From Citrobacter sp. RHB25-C09 (lineage in GTDB: Bacteria > Pseudomonadota > Gammaproteobacteria > Enterobacterales > Enterobacteriaceae), in contig NZ_CP057483.1 of the NCBI RefSeq assembly GCF_013836145.1, forward strand, positions 310,001 to 374,000: a stretch of 64,000 bases of DNA, written 5' to 3'. The translations under genes and the position numbers were made by a program. The first letter of the stretch is position 1. Each line of letters begins with the position of its first letter. This document shows positions 17,178 to 26,769 of the stretch, piece after piece. The notes under the pieces are model-generated. The model made no database searches and was not told where the DNA came from. It was given only the letters and a program-made list of their open reading frames with translations.

Positions 17178-18008
17178 ATGTTGATGATTACCTCTTTTGC
17201 TAACCCCCGCGTGGCGCAGGCGTTTGTCGATTATATGGCAACGCAGGGCGTTATCCTGACCATTCAACAGCATCAGCAAAGCGATGTCTGGCTGGCGGAT
17301 GAATCCCAGGCGGAGCGCGTTCAGGCGGAGTTAGCGCGTTTTCTGGAAAACCCCGGCGATCCGCGCTATCTGGCGGCGAGCTGGCAGTCCGGACATACCG
17401 GTAGCGGGCTGCGCTATCAACGTTTTCCCTTTTTAGCCACCCTGCGTGAACGGGCGGGGCCTGTCACCTGGGCGATCATGGCGGCCTGCGTGCTGGTGTT
17501 TATCGTCATGCAAATTGTTGGCGATCAGACCGTGATGGTCTGGCTGGCCTGGCCGTTCGATCCGTCGTTAAAATTCGAGCTTTGGCGCTATTTCACCCAT
17601 GCCTTTATGCACTTTTCGCTGATGCACATCCTCTTCAACCTGCTCTGGTGGTGGTATCTGGGCGGCGCGGTGGAAAAGCGGTTGGGCAGCGGAAAACTGA
17701 TTGTCATAACTGTCATCAGCGCGCTGCTGAGCGGCTATGTGCAACACAAATTTAGCGGCCCGTGGTTTGGTGGGTTGTCTGGCGTGGTGTATGCGCTGAT
17801 GGGCTACGTGTGGCTCCGTGGCGAGCGCGATCCGCAAAGCGGCATCTTCCTTCAGCGTGGGTTAATTATTTTTGCACTCATTTGGATTGTCGCCGGATGG
17901 TTTGATTTGTTTGGGATGTCGATGGCTAACGGCGCGCATGTTGCCGGGTTGGCGGTCGGTCTGGCGATGGCTTTGGTTGATTCGCTACACGCGCGAAAAC
18001 GAACATAA
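17178..18008 (+). CDS. glpG: Rhomboid intramembrane serine protease GlpG
   Basis: A 276-residue inner-membrane rhomboid protease. A soluble N-terminal domain (about 1-90) is followed by six membrane segments. The catalytic serine lies in GGLSGVVYALMG (about S201) and the histidine in MANGAHVAGLA (about H254). The conserved HALMHF-like loop appears as HAFMHFSLMHILFNLLWWWY. It cleaves membrane proteins near their transmembrane segments. It lies 15 bases before glpR, so the two are probably co-transcribed. Confidence 0.96.
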   Translation: MLMITSFANPRVAQAFVDYMATQGVILTIQQHQQSDVWLADESQAERVQAELARFLENPGDPRYLAASWQSGHTGSGLRYQRFPFLATLRERAGPVTWAIMAACVLVFIVMQIVGDQTVMVWLAWPFDPSLKFELWRYFTHAFMHFSLMHILFNLLWWWYLGGAVEKRLGSGKLIVITVISALLSGYVQHKFSGPWFGGLSGVVYALMGYVWLRGERDPQSGIFLQRGLIIFALIWIVAGWFDLFGMSMANGAHVAGLAVGLAMALVDSLHARKRT

Positions 18009-18023
18009 TTCCAGGGAACAACA

Positions 18024-18782
18024 ATGAAACAAACACAACGACATGACGCGATCATTGAACTGGTAAAAAAACAGGGATACGTCAGCACAGAAGAACTGGT
18101 TGAACATTTCTCCGTGAGCCCTCAGACAATTCGCCGGGACCTCAACGATCTGGCCGATCAGAACATGATCCTGCGGCATCATGGCGGCGCGGCGTTGCCG
18201 TCCAGTTCGGTCAACACGCCCTGGCACGATCGTAAAGCCACGCAGACGGCGGAAAAAGAGCGCATTGCACGTAAGGTCGCGACTCAAATCCCTAACGGTT
18301 CGACGCTGTTTATTGATATCGGTACTACCCCAGAGGCCGTGGCACATGCGCTGCTCGACCACAGCAATTTGCGTATTGTGACCAACAATCTCAACGTCGC
18401 GAACACATTGATGGTGAAGGATGATTTCCGCATTATTCTCGCGGGCGGCGAGCTTCGCAGTCGTGACGGCGGAATTATTGGCGAAGCCACGCTCGACTTT
18501 ATCTCACAGTTCCGTCTGGACTTTGGCATTCTGGGGATCAGCGGTATCGACAGCGACGGCTCCCTGCTGGAGTTCGACTATCACGAAGTGCGGACCAAGC
18601 GCGCGATTATTGAGAATTCCCGCCACGTTATGCTGGTGGTCGATCACTCAAAGTTTGGTCGTAACGCGATGGTGAATATGGGCAGTATCAGCCTGGTGGA
18701 CGCGGTGTATACCGATACGCTTCCGCCTGCGGGCGTGCTCCAGGTCATTACGGATCACCATATTCAGTTAGAGCTGTGCTGA
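18024..18782 (+). CDS. glpR: Glycerol-3-phosphate regulon repressor GlpR
   Basis: A 252-residue DeoR-family repressor. The N-terminal helix-turn-helix is at about residues 20-45 (VSTEELVEHFSVSPQTIRRDLNDL), followed by the sugar-phosphate sensing domain with IDIGTTPEAVAHAL and VDHSKFGRNAMV. It should release its operators when glycerol-3-phosphate binds, and the palindrome before glpD is a likely target. It ends the glpEGR unit, with a REP pair after it and malT facing it. Unlike E. coli K-12, no rtc genes separate glpR and malT. Confidence 0.96.
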   Translation: MKQTQRHDAIIELVKKQGYVSTEELVEHFSVSPQTIRRDLNDLADQNMILRHHGGAALPSSSVNTPWHDRKATQTAEKERIARKVATQIPNGSTLFIDIGTTPEAVAHALLDHSNLRIVTNNLNVANTLMVKDDFRIILAGGELRSRDGGIIGEATLDFISQFRLDFGILGISGIDSDGSLLEFDYHEVRTKRAIIENSRHVMLVVDHSKFGRNAMVNMGSISLVDAVYTDTLPPAGVLQVITDHHIQLELC

Positions 18783-18790
18783 GGTTTTTT

Positions 18791-18868
18791 TGTCGGATGG
18801 CGGCTTCGCCTTATCCGGCCTATGGATTGTGGTTTTGTAGGCCCGGTAAGCGGAGCGCCACCGGGCAG
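18791..18868. repeat. REP pair between glpR and malT
   Basis: Two inverted REP units (about 18791-18822 and 18837-18868) fill the whole gap between the converging glpR and malT genes. This is the spot where E. coli K-12 carries the rtc genes. Confidence 0.85.
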
Positions 18869-18870
18869 GA

Positions 18871-21576
18871 TTACACGCCGTAGCCCATCATTTTCAACAG
18901 CTGCTGCGCGTGCTGTACCGCGTCCTGACGGTGTGCCACGCCGAGCTTCTGATACAAGTTGCGGATGTGCGTCTTGATGGTGGTGGCCGCCACGGCCAGT
19001 TCGCCGGCGATCTGCTCGTTGCTGTAGCCAGAGTAAATCAACCCCAGCACCTGCCATTCGCGCTGCGTCAGCGGACTGGTGCGGATAAGCTCTGGCACTT
19101 CTGGATGGTTCAGCAGACGTTCAACAAATCCTTCATCAAAATGGGCGAACTTATGGCGATGATGCTGGTTAATTTCCCGCAGAATACGCTGGGCGCGATG
19201 CTGATCCAACTCCGGTAAGGTATTAAGCTGAATGAGCTGGCGTAGCTGCTGCGCCATCGCCTCACCTTCTATTACGAAATGGCTAATGAAACCGGTGCGG
19301 TTGGCGAGTTGCAGGGCATCAAGCAATACGCGCTGGGCGTCGTTTTTCCGTCCGGCCTGCCAGTACAATTGGTTAAGCAGCAGCAGGTTACGGTTCAGAT
19401 CGCTCATCAGGCGCAGGCTGCGCGCGTTTTCATTCAGCTCTTCCAGTACGATTTCAGCGGGTTCAAACTCGCCTAGCAGGATCTGCGCCCTGGCAATGTT
19501 GCGCCACTGGCTTTGCAGGAAATGGTTATTGGCAAATTCTGGTTTTGGCGTGTGACGCAGCCAGTTGGCGGCGGAGTTTTTGTCACCCGTCATCTGCCAG
19601 TAAATGACCCGTACTTTATCGGCATTGGAGATCCAGTCACTGTGGTAATGACCGTTGCCGAGCAGGTTTTCCAGACGGTTAAGATGGCTGCGAGCGTTGT
19701 CCAGGTCACCGCGCGCCAGCGAGCATTGCACCAGAAGTGCCAGACACTGTAACTGCTGTTGCGGCTGGAAGGCAGAAAGCACGGCCATTCCGCTACGTGC
19801 GGAGGCTTCGGCCTCATCCAGACGCGCCCATGCCCATAGCAGTTGCGCACGGATGCGGACCAGAAACTCATGCATCGGCAATTGCTCCAGATGCTGATCT
19901 TTAATCAACTGAAACGCTTTTTCCTGGGTTTCCCATGCGGCCTGTAAAAAGCCCTGGGCAAAGAGAATTTCACTTTGCTGAATCAGACTCCAGAGCGCGT
20001 AGTGCCAGACATCGTGATGTCGCGCCATCTGCTCGGTTTGTTGCATCAGGGTCAGCGAACGGGACAGATCGCCTTTGCAGTGCAGGACTTCTCCAAGAAC
20101 TGAAGTCGCGACTATACGGCTGTAATACAGGGCAATTGGCAGCTCATCAAGCGCCAGTTTCGCCAGGTGCTCTGCTTCATCGGGATTGCCATCGTTGATG
20201 GCGACCTGAGCGCGCAGCGCATTAAATTCCGCATGCAGCGTGCCGTCCATCACCCCTTTGATCTCTTGCTCGGCGCGGGCCAGCAGGTTGTTCACTTCGC
20301 TATAGCGGTGCTGACTCTGCATCAGCCAGGCCTGGAGCAGCACCAGACGGGGACTTTCCAGCAGGCTTTCCCACGGTAGCGCTTTTAAAGACTCTTCAAG
20401 CAGCGCCAGTTCGCTGTGGTTAAACAGCCCCCACGCGTGGTTCAACAAAATATCGCGCAGCATGTGGGCATCGCCTGCCGCCAGGGCATGATGGATAGCT
20501 TCGCTGGGGAAGCCCTGAGCCATCCAGCTTTCGGCGGCGGCGCGGTGAATATCAGGCAGTTCGGTTGCCAGTTCCCACTGGCAACGCTGGCGCAGGAAGC
20601 TACCAAACAGCGGGTGATAGCTGAACCATTCGCCGGTGTCGTCCATCCTTTGCAGGAAAAGCCCCTGACGCTCGATCTCCTCCAGACGCATCTGGCCGTT
20701 TTCTTCACCGGTCACGCGGACGATTAGTGCATCATTCATAGAGCGCAGAATCGCGCTTTTCAGCAAAAAATGACGCGTACTAAGATCCACGCTGTCGAGG
20801 ACTTCATCGACCAGATAGTCGGAAAGGTGGCTGGCATTGATACCCGCCAGACGGCGAGCAGACTGATGTGCAGAGTTATTATTCTGCCGCGCGGACAATG
20901 CGATTAGCTGTAAAGCGGTCGCCCAGCCCGCCACGTCATCGCACATTCGACTGCTTTCAGCGGCTTCGATTGGCGATGTCAGACGGCGGTCAAAAAATTG
21001 TTTGGCTTCCTGATGATTAAATGCCAACTGCTGACTACCAATCTCCAGCAGCTGATCGCGCACGCGCAGGTTGGCGATCCCCAACTGCGGTAAATTTCGC
21101 GACAACACCACCAGCGTCAGATTTTCGGGCTGGTGGCGCAGGAAGAAGCGCATAGATTCATGAATCACCGGATTGGTGATCAGATGATAGTCGTCGATAA
21201 CCAGAAACAGCGGGCGGTGCCATTCAGCCAGTTCAATAAAGAGCTGTGCGAAAAGCGAGGTCAGGCTGACATACTGCCGTTTTTGCACCATGACTTCGCT
21301 GGTGGTGCAATGGCCATTGGTGGCCTGCTGGATGGCAGCAATCAGATAGCTGGCAAAACGCTCTTGCTGGTTATCACCTTCATCCAGTGAATACCAACCG
21401 AGTTCATTTTTTCCGGCTGCCCATTGCGAAACAAAGGTGGTTTTCCCATAACCCGCAGGGCTCGTGATCAGGACCAGCCTGAAATTGTTCGCGCCGGAAA
21501 GTTTAGCCAGCAGGCGCTCACGAACCACCGTATGGTCGAGTCGAACCGGACGACTTAGTTTGGACGGAATCAACAT
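18871..21576 (-). CDS. malT: Maltose regulon transcriptional activator MalT
   Basis: A 901-residue STAND-family activator that switches on mal genes with maltotriose and ATP. The Walker A motif SPAGYGKTT is at about residues 38-46, followed by the NBD with LFLVIDDYHLI. Then come winged-helix and helical TPR-like sensor repeats, and a C-terminal LuxR-type helix-turn-helix (about 835-885, LTQREWQVLGLIYSGYSNEQIAGEL). I choose the ATG at 21576 to match the MLIPSKLSRP start; another start lies 9 bases upstream. It is divergent from malPQ, where MalT boxes are visible. Confidence 0.96.
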   Translation of the reverse strand: MLIPSKLSRPVRLDHTVVRERLLAKLSGANNFRLVLITSPAGYGKTTFVSQWAAGKNELGWYSLDEGDNQQERFASYLIAAIQQATNGHCTTSEVMVQKRQYVSLTSLFAQLFIELAEWHRPLFLVIDDYHLITNPVIHESMRFFLRHQPENLTLVVLSRNLPQLGIANLRVRDQLLEIGSQQLAFNHQEAKQFFDRRLTSPIEAAESSRMCDDVAGWATALQLIALSARQNNNSAHQSARRLAGINASHLSDYLVDEVLDSVDLSTRHFLLKSAILRSMNDALIVRVTGEENGQMRLEEIERQGLFLQRMDDTGEWFSYHPLFGSFLRQRCQWELATELPDIHRAAAESWMAQGFPSEAIHHALAAGDAHMLRDILLNHAWGLFNHSELALLEESLKALPWESLLESPRLVLLQAWLMQSQHRYSEVNNLLARAEQEIKGVMDGTLHAEFNALRAQVAINDGNPDEAEHLAKLALDELPIALYYSRIVATSVLGEVLHCKGDLSRSLTLMQQTEQMARHHDVWHYALWSLIQQSEILFAQGFLQAAWETQEKAFQLIKDQHLEQLPMHEFLVRIRAQLLWAWARLDEAEASARSGMAVLSAFQPQQQLQCLALLVQCSLARGDLDNARSHLNRLENLLGNGHYHSDWISNADKVRVIYWQMTGDKNSAANWLRHTPKPEFANNHFLQSQWRNIARAQILLGEFEPAEIVLEELNENARSLRLMSDLNRNLLLLNQLYWQAGRKNDAQRVLLDALQLANRTGFISHFVIEGEAMAQQLRQLIQLNTLPELDQHRAQRILREINQHHRHKFAHFDEGFVERLLNHPEVPELIRTSPLTQREWQVLGLIYSGYSNEQIAGELAVAATTIKTHIRNLYQKLGVAHRQDAVQHAQQLLKMMGYGV

Positions 21577-21699
21577 AGTTAGCACTTCACTGTGGAAAAA
21601 TGGGGGACTTCGATTTTTTTTGCGCTTCGTAATTAATAGATATAAGTTCGGCCAGAAAGCTTTTTAATGCAAGTTAAGCGGACTTTTTGTGTGTCTGAA

Positions 21700-21715
21700 T
21701 TTGCACTCTGTCACA
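21700..21715 (-). promoter_or_regulatory. CRP site before malT
   Basis: Read on the minus strand the site is TGTGA-CAGAGT-GCAAA, nearly the same as the mapped E. coli malT CRP site with its GTGCAAATTC flank. It lies about 125 bases before the malT start. Confidence 0.75.
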
Positions 21716-22060
21716 AATCTAAATAACTAAAGAAAAATTTGCTTTTAATCTGGCGCAAGGCGCATGCCGTCTGGCCTGGTGAGGAAGTGCGCATGTGGTA
21801 AATAATGCTGCTTCATTCACAAGGTTATTGCTTTTTTTAAAGAAAGCGCAGTTTAAATGTGACCTGGATATAATTTAGCGCGAATGTTCTGATATCTTTT
21901 TGATATTTCAGGTTAGAAACTATTTCCCCATTAACACATTTTTTCTTCGCCCTTTCCTTGCCATATTCCACGGGCTTTTTCGTTTCTCCTTGTCATGCTT
22001 TTTTTGCCCGATTTCTGCGCGATTGCGCTACCTTTGAGTGGCGGCGATCACACTTTTACG

Positions 22061-22105
22061 CTCATCCCTACCACTCCTCCCCGCCTAATCCCCAACGGGA
22101 TGAGG
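22061..22105 (+). promoter_or_regulatory. MalT boxes before malPQ
   Basis: Three matches to the MalT box core GGGGAKGAGG lie close together: TAGGGATGAG and GGGGAGGAGT on the minus strand (22061-22070 and 22073-22082), and CGGGATGAGG on the plus strand (22096-22105). The set lies 68-112 bases before the malP start, as in E. coli malP. Confidence 0.8.
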
Positions 22106-22172
22106 AAGGTCAACATTGAGCCAGGCAAACTAGCGATAACGTTGTACGATTACCAAAGGATCAGGAATTCCT

Positions 22173-24566
22173 ATGTCACAGCCAACTTTCAATAAAGATC
22201 AGTTTCAAACGGCCCTGACACGTCAGTGGCAGCGCTTCGGTTTAGCATCTGCATCAGAAATGACCTCTCATCAATGGTGGCAAGCGGTCAGCGGCACGCT
22301 GGCGGAATTGCTGAACGCACAACCTGCGGCGAAACCGGCGAAAAACCAACGCCATGTGAACTACATCTCGATGGAGTTCCTGATCGGTCGACTGACCGGT
22401 AACAACCTGCTCAATCTGGGCTGGTATGAAGGCGTGAGCGATGCGCTGAAAGCGCATAACGTGAGTCTGACCGACCTCTTGGAAGAGGAAATAGACCCGG
22501 CGTTAGGAAACGGCGGCCTTGGTCGTCTGGCAGCCTGTTTCCTTGATTCAATGGCCACCGTGGGCCAGTCCGCGACCGGTTATGGCCTGAACTACCAGTA
22601 CGGCCTGTTCCGCCAATCTTTTGCCGATGGCCAGCAACAGGAAGCGCCGGATGACTGGCATCGCGGGATCTATCCGTGGTTCCGTCATAACGCGCAACTG
22701 GATGTTCAGGTTGGCATTGGTGGTAAGGTGACTAAAGACGGTCGCTGGGAGCCGGGTTTTGTGATTACGGGCCAGGCGTGGGATCTTCCCGTGCTCGGTT
22801 ATCGTAACGGCGTCGCGCAACCGCTGCGCCTGTGGCAGGCGACGCATGCCCATCCGTTCAACCTGACTAAATTCAATGACGGTGATTTCCTGCGTGCAGA
22901 GCAGCAGGGCATCGACGCCGATAAACTGACCAAAGTGCTCTACCCGAACGACAACCATACGGCGGGAAAAAAACTGCGCCTGATGCAGCAGTACTTCCAG
23001 TGTGCCTGTTCCGTCGCGGATATTTTGCGTCGTCATCATCTTGCCGGGCGCAAACTGCGTGAACTGGCGGATTACGAAGTTATCCAGTTGAACGACACAC
23101 ACCCGACCATCGCGATTCCGGAACTGCTGCGCGTGCTGCTCGACGAGCATCAGTTGAGCTGGGATGACGCCTGGGCGATCACCACCAAAACCTTCGCTTA
23201 CACCAACCACACGCTGATGCCGGAAGCGCTGGAGTGCTGGGATGAGAAGCTGATTAAAGCCCTGCTGCCGCGTCATATGCAGATCATCAAAACGATTAAC
23301 GATCGCTTTAAGACGCTGGTGGATAAGACCTGGCCTGGCGACAAGCAGGTTTGGGCGAAGCTGGCGGTGGTTCACGACAAACAGGTGCGCATGGCGAACA
23401 TGTGCGTGGTGAGCGGTTTTGCGGTTAACGGCGTGGCAGCGCTGCACTCCGACCTGGTAGTGAAAGATCTGTTCCCGGAATACCACCAGCTGTGGCCGAA
23501 CAAATTCCATAACGTCACCAACGGCATCACCCCGCGCCGCTGGATCAAACAGTGCAACCCGGCGCTTGCCGCGCTGTTTGATAAAACGCTGAAGAAAGAG
23601 TGGGCGAACGATCTCGATCAGTTAATCAACCTTGAGAAGTACGCTGACGACGCGAAATTCCGTCAAACCTGGCGCGATATCAAACAGGCTAACAAGGTTC
23701 GCCTGGCCGAATTCGTAAAAGTGCGTACCGGCATCGACATCAACCCGCAGGCGATTTTCGATATTCAGATTAAGCGTCTGCACGAGTACAAACGTCAGCA
23801 TCTCAATCTGCTGCACATTCTGGCGCTGTACAAAGAGATTCGTGAAAACCCACAGGCTGACCGCGTTCCGCGCGTGTTCCTGTTTGGAGCGAAAGCGGCG
23901 CCGGGCTATTACCTGGCGAAGAATATTATCTATGCAATTAATAAAGTTGCTGAGGTCATCAACAACGATCCGAAGATTGGCGACAAGCTGAAAGTGGTCT
24001 TCCTGCCGGATTACTGCGTATCGGCGGCGGAATTGCTGATCCCGGCGGCGGATATCTCCGAGCAGATCTCCACAGCGGGCAAAGAGGCTTCCGGTACCGG
24101 CAACATGAAGCTGGCGCTCAACGGTGCGCTAACCGTCGGGACGCTGGACGGGGCCAACGTTGAAATCGCCGAAAAGGTCGGTGACGAGAATATCTTTATC
24201 TTTGGTCATACCGTGGAAGAGGTGAAGTCGCTGAAGGCCAAGGGCTACGACCCGGTGAAATGGCGTAAGAAAGATAAAGTGCTGGATGCGGTGCTGAAAG
24301 AGCTGGAAAGCGGGAAGTACAGCGACGGTGATAAGCACGCCTTCGACCAGATGCTGCACAGTATCGGCAAGCAGGGCGGCGATCCGTACCTGGTGATGGC
24401 GGATTTCGCTGCCTACGTCGAAGCGCAGAAACAGGTTGATGTGCTGTACCGTGACCAGGACGCCTGGACGCGTGCGGCGATCCTGAACTCCGCGCGTTGC
24501 GGCATGTTCAGCTCCGATCGCTCGATCCGTGATTACCAGACCCGTATCTGGCAGGCAAAACGCTAA
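22173..24566 (+). CDS. malP: Maltodextrin phosphorylase MalP
   Basis: A 797-residue GT35 phosphorylase that converts maltodextrins and phosphate to glucose-1-phosphate in the cytoplasm. The GNGGLGRLAACFLDSMATV block lies near residues 110-128, and the PLP lysine is in EASGTGNMKLALNGALTVGT. It is shorter than the GlgP paralogue and lacks its extra N-terminal residues. The length equals E. coli MalP. It starts 67 bases after the last MalT box, and malQ follows after 9 bases, giving a MalT-driven malPQ operon. Confidence 0.97.
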   Translation: MSQPTFNKDQFQTALTRQWQRFGLASASEMTSHQWWQAVSGTLAELLNAQPAAKPAKNQRHVNYISMEFLIGRLTGNNLLNLGWYEGVSDALKAHNVSLTDLLEEEIDPALGNGGLGRLAACFLDSMATVGQSATGYGLNYQYGLFRQSFADGQQQEAPDDWHRGIYPWFRHNAQLDVQVGIGGKVTKDGRWEPGFVITGQAWDLPVLGYRNGVAQPLRLWQATHAHPFNLTKFNDGDFLRAEQQGIDADKLTKVLYPNDNHTAGKKLRLMQQYFQCACSVADILRRHHLAGRKLRELADYEVIQLNDTHPTIAIPELLRVLLDEHQLSWDDAWAITTKTFAYTNHTLMPEALECWDEKLIKALLPRHMQIIKTINDRFKTLVDKTWPGDKQVWAKLAVVHDKQVRMANMCVVSGFAVNGVAALHSDLVVKDLFPEYHQLWPNKFHNVTNGITPRRWIKQCNPALAALFDKTLKKEWANDLDQLINLEKYADDAKFRQTWRDIKQANKVRLAEFVKVRTGIDINPQAIFDIQIKRLHEYKRQHLNLLHILALYKEIRENPQADRVPRVFLFGAKAAPGYYLAKNIIYAINKVAEVINNDPKIGDKLKVVFLPDYCVSAAELLIPAADISEQISTAGKEASGTGNMKLALNGALTVGTLDGANVEIAEKVGDENIFIFGHTVEEVKSLKAKGYDPVKWRKKDKVLDAVLKELESGKYSDGDKHAFDQMLHSIGKQGGDPYLVMADFAAYVEAQKQVDVLYRDQDAWTRAAILNSARCGMFSSDRSIRDYQTRIWQAKR

Positions 24567-24575
24567 GGGAACGCG

Positions 24576-26672
24576 ATGGATAGCAAACGTCTCGATAATG
24601 CCGCCCTGGCGGCGGGGATCAGTCCCAATTATATCAATGCCCACGGCAAGCCGCAGTCAATTGGTGCCGAAACCAAGCGGCGTTTGCTCGACGCGATGCA
24701 CCGCTCTGCCCCTACCCTAAAGGTGGCGGTAGCGCCTGTGCCAAACGTCATGGTCTATACGGCCGGGAAAAAGATGCCACTGGCAGTAGAGGGTAGCGGT
24801 GAATTTGAGTGGCTTTTGACGACGGAAGAGGGGGAGCAATTCAAAGGTCACGCCACCGGAGGGAAGGCGTTTAACCTGCCGGCGAAGCTGCCGCTAGGCT
24901 ACCACACGCTGACGCTGAGGCAGGGGGAGACGCGGAGCCACTGCCGCATCATCGTCGCGCCTAAGCGCTGCTATGAGCCGCAGGCGTTGCTGACCGGGCA
25001 AAAGCTATGGGGCGCCTGTGTGCAGCTTTACACGCTGCGTTCTGAACGTAACTGGGGAATAGGCGACTTCGGCGATCTTAAATCGATGCTGACGGACGTG
25101 GCAAAACGCGGCGGGTCGTTTATTGGTCTGAACCCGATCCACGCGCTTTATCCGGCGAATCCAGAAAGCGCCAGTCCTTACAGCCCCTCTTCGCGCCGCT
25201 GGCTGAACGTTATTTATATCGACGTCAACGCGGTTGAAGATTTCCACCTGAGCAAAGAGGCGCAGGCATGGTGGAAGATGCCAACGACGCAGCAGACGCT
25301 GCAACAGGCGCGTAAAGCCGACTGGGTTGATTATGCTACCGTGACCGCGCTGAAAATGGCGGCGCTGCGTATGGCGTGGAAAGGGTTTTCCGGGCGCGAT
25401 GATGAGCAAATGGCGGCGTTTCGTGAATTCGTGGCGCAGGAGGGCGAGAGCCTCTACTGGCAGGCTGCGTTTGATGCTCTGCATGCCCAACAGGTAAAAG
25501 AAGATGAACTGCGCTGGGGCTGGCCGGTCTGGCCGGAAGCGTATCAGTCGGTGGACACGCCGGAGGTGAAGGCGTTCTGTGAAACCCATCGCGACGAGGT
25601 GGATTTCTACCTCTGGCTGCAGTGGCTGGCCTACAGCCAGTTTGCCGCCTGCTGGGAAACCTGTCAGGGCTTCGACATGCCGATTGGCCTGTATCGTGAC
25701 CTGGCGGTGGGCGTGGCGGAAGGCGGTGCGGAAACGTGGTGCGACCGCGAATTGTACTGCCTGAAAGCCTCCGTGGGTGCGCCGCCGGATATTCTCGGCC
25801 CACTCGGGCAGAACTGGGGCCTGCCGCCGATGGATCCGCATATCATCACTGCGCGAGCCTACGAACCGTTTATCGAACTGCTGCGCGCCAATATGCAGAA
25901 CTGCGGCGCGCTGCGAATTGACCACGTGATGTCCATGTTGCGTTTGTGGTGGATCCCGTATGGGGAAACCGCCGACCACGGCGCGTATGTTCACTATCCG
26001 GTTGACGACCTGCTGTCGATTCTGGCACTGGAAAGCCAGCGTCATCAGTGTATGGTGATCGGAGAAGATCTGGGTACCGTGCCGGTAGAGATTGTCGGTA
26101 AGCTGCGCAGCAGCGGTGTGTATTCGTATAAAGTCCTCTACTTTGAGAATGACCATGAGAAGAACTACCGTGCGCCGAAAGCGTACCCGGAACAATCAAT
26201 GGCTGTCGCGACGACGCATGACCTTCCTACGCTCAGAGGCTACTGGGAAAGCGGCGATCTGACGCTCGGCAAAACGCTGGGACTGTATCCTGATGAAGTG
26301 GTGCTGCGCGGTCTGTATCAGGATCGCGAACTGGCGAAGCAGGGGCTCCTCGACGCGCTGCATAAGTATGGCTGTCTGCCAAAGCGCGCCGGGCATAAGG
26401 CTTCGCTGATGTCGATGACGCCGACGCTGAATCGCGGGATGCAGCGCTATATCGCCGACAGTAACAGTGCGCTGTTAGGGCTACAGCCGGAAGACTGGCT
26501 GGATATGGCTGAACCGGTCAATATTCCGGGCACCAGCTATCAGTACAAGAACTGGCGTCGCAAATTGTCGACAACCCTTGAAGCGATGTTTGCCGATGAT
26601 TCGGTGAATAAGCTGATTAAGGATCTGGATAAGCGGCGAAAAGCGGCAGCGAAGGCCACGAAGAAGAAGTAA
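24576..26672 (+). CDS. malQ: 4-alpha-glucanotransferase (amylomaltase) MalQ
   Basis: A 698-residue GH77 enzyme that transfers maltosyl and longer units between maltodextrins, releasing glucose and making chains long enough for MalP. The likely nucleophile is the aspartate in ALRIDHVMSMLRLWWIP and the acid/base the glutamate in MVIGEDLGTVP. The ASPYSPSSRRWLN motif is a family signature. It is a few residues longer than the E. coli protein (694), with a lysine-rich tail. It starts 9 bases after malP and ends at a strong terminator. Confidence 0.96.
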   Translation: MDSKRLDNAALAAGISPNYINAHGKPQSIGAETKRRLLDAMHRSAPTLKVAVAPVPNVMVYTAGKKMPLAVEGSGEFEWLLTTEEGEQFKGHATGGKAFNLPAKLPLGYHTLTLRQGETRSHCRIIVAPKRCYEPQALLTGQKLWGACVQLYTLRSERNWGIGDFGDLKSMLTDVAKRGGSFIGLNPIHALYPANPESASPYSPSSRRWLNVIYIDVNAVEDFHLSKEAQAWWKMPTTQQTLQQARKADWVDYATVTALKMAALRMAWKGFSGRDDEQMAAFREFVAQEGESLYWQAAFDALHAQQVKEDELRWGWPVWPEAYQSVDTPEVKAFCETHRDEVDFYLWLQWLAYSQFAACWETCQGFDMPIGLYRDLAVGVAEGGAETWCDRELYCLKASVGAPPDILGPLGQNWGLPPMDPHIITARAYEPFIELLRANMQNCGALRIDHVMSMLRLWWIPYGETADHGAYVHYPVDDLLSILALESQRHQCMVIGEDLGTVPVEIVGKLRSSGVYSYKVLYFENDHEKNYRAPKAYPEQSMAVATTHDLPTLRGYWESGDLTLGKTLGLYPDEVVLRGLYQDRELAKQGLLDALHKYGCLPKRAGHKASLMSMTPTLNRGMQRYIADSNSALLGLQPEDWLDMAEPVNIPGTSYQYKNWRRKLSTTLEAMFADDSVNKLIKDLDKRRKAAAKATKKK

Positions 26673-26676
26673 AACA

Positions 26677-26707
26677 AAACCCGCCTGTTTCAAAGGCGGG
26701 TTTTTTT
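26677..26707 (+). terminator. Rho-independent terminator of malPQ
   Basis: AAACCCGCC (26677-26685) pairs with GGCGGGTTT (26695-26703), followed by a run of seven T residues. It starts 4 bases after the malQ stop. Confidence 0.93.
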
Positions 26708-26723
26708 ATGGTCTTGCTTTGTG

Positions 26724-26757
26724 TGCCGGATAAAACGCTTCGCGTCGCCATCCGGCA
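26724..26757. repeat. Single REP element between malQ and gntT
   Basis: One palindromic REP unit with TGCCGGATAAAACGC and GCCATCCGGCA arms lies between the malPQ terminator and the 3' end of gntT. Confidence 0.8.
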
Positions 26758-26769
26758 TAAAGACAACTA

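Larger units (their letters stand above)
21577..22172. other. malT-malP divergent control region
   Basis: This 596-base stretch carries no supported gene. It is AT-rich near malT (21590-21960), holds a CRP site for malT at 21700-21715 and MalT boxes for malP at 22061-22105. A short open frame at 21995-22195 runs through the MalT boxes and into malP and is not credible as a gene. Confidence 0.7.

Noticed and set aside
21995..22195. Open frame between malT and malP
   Set aside because: It covers the MalT boxes and overlaps the malP start. Its composition follows the regulatory DNA rather than coding sequence.
22548..23510. Long antisense frame of about 320 codons over malP
   Set aside because: It is a shadow of the conserved phosphorylase on the other strand, with no ribosome site.
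25005..26195. Antisense frame of about 396 codons over malQ
   Set aside because: Same reasoning: malQ is full length on the plus strand, and this frame is rich in arginine and histidine as reversed codons usually are.
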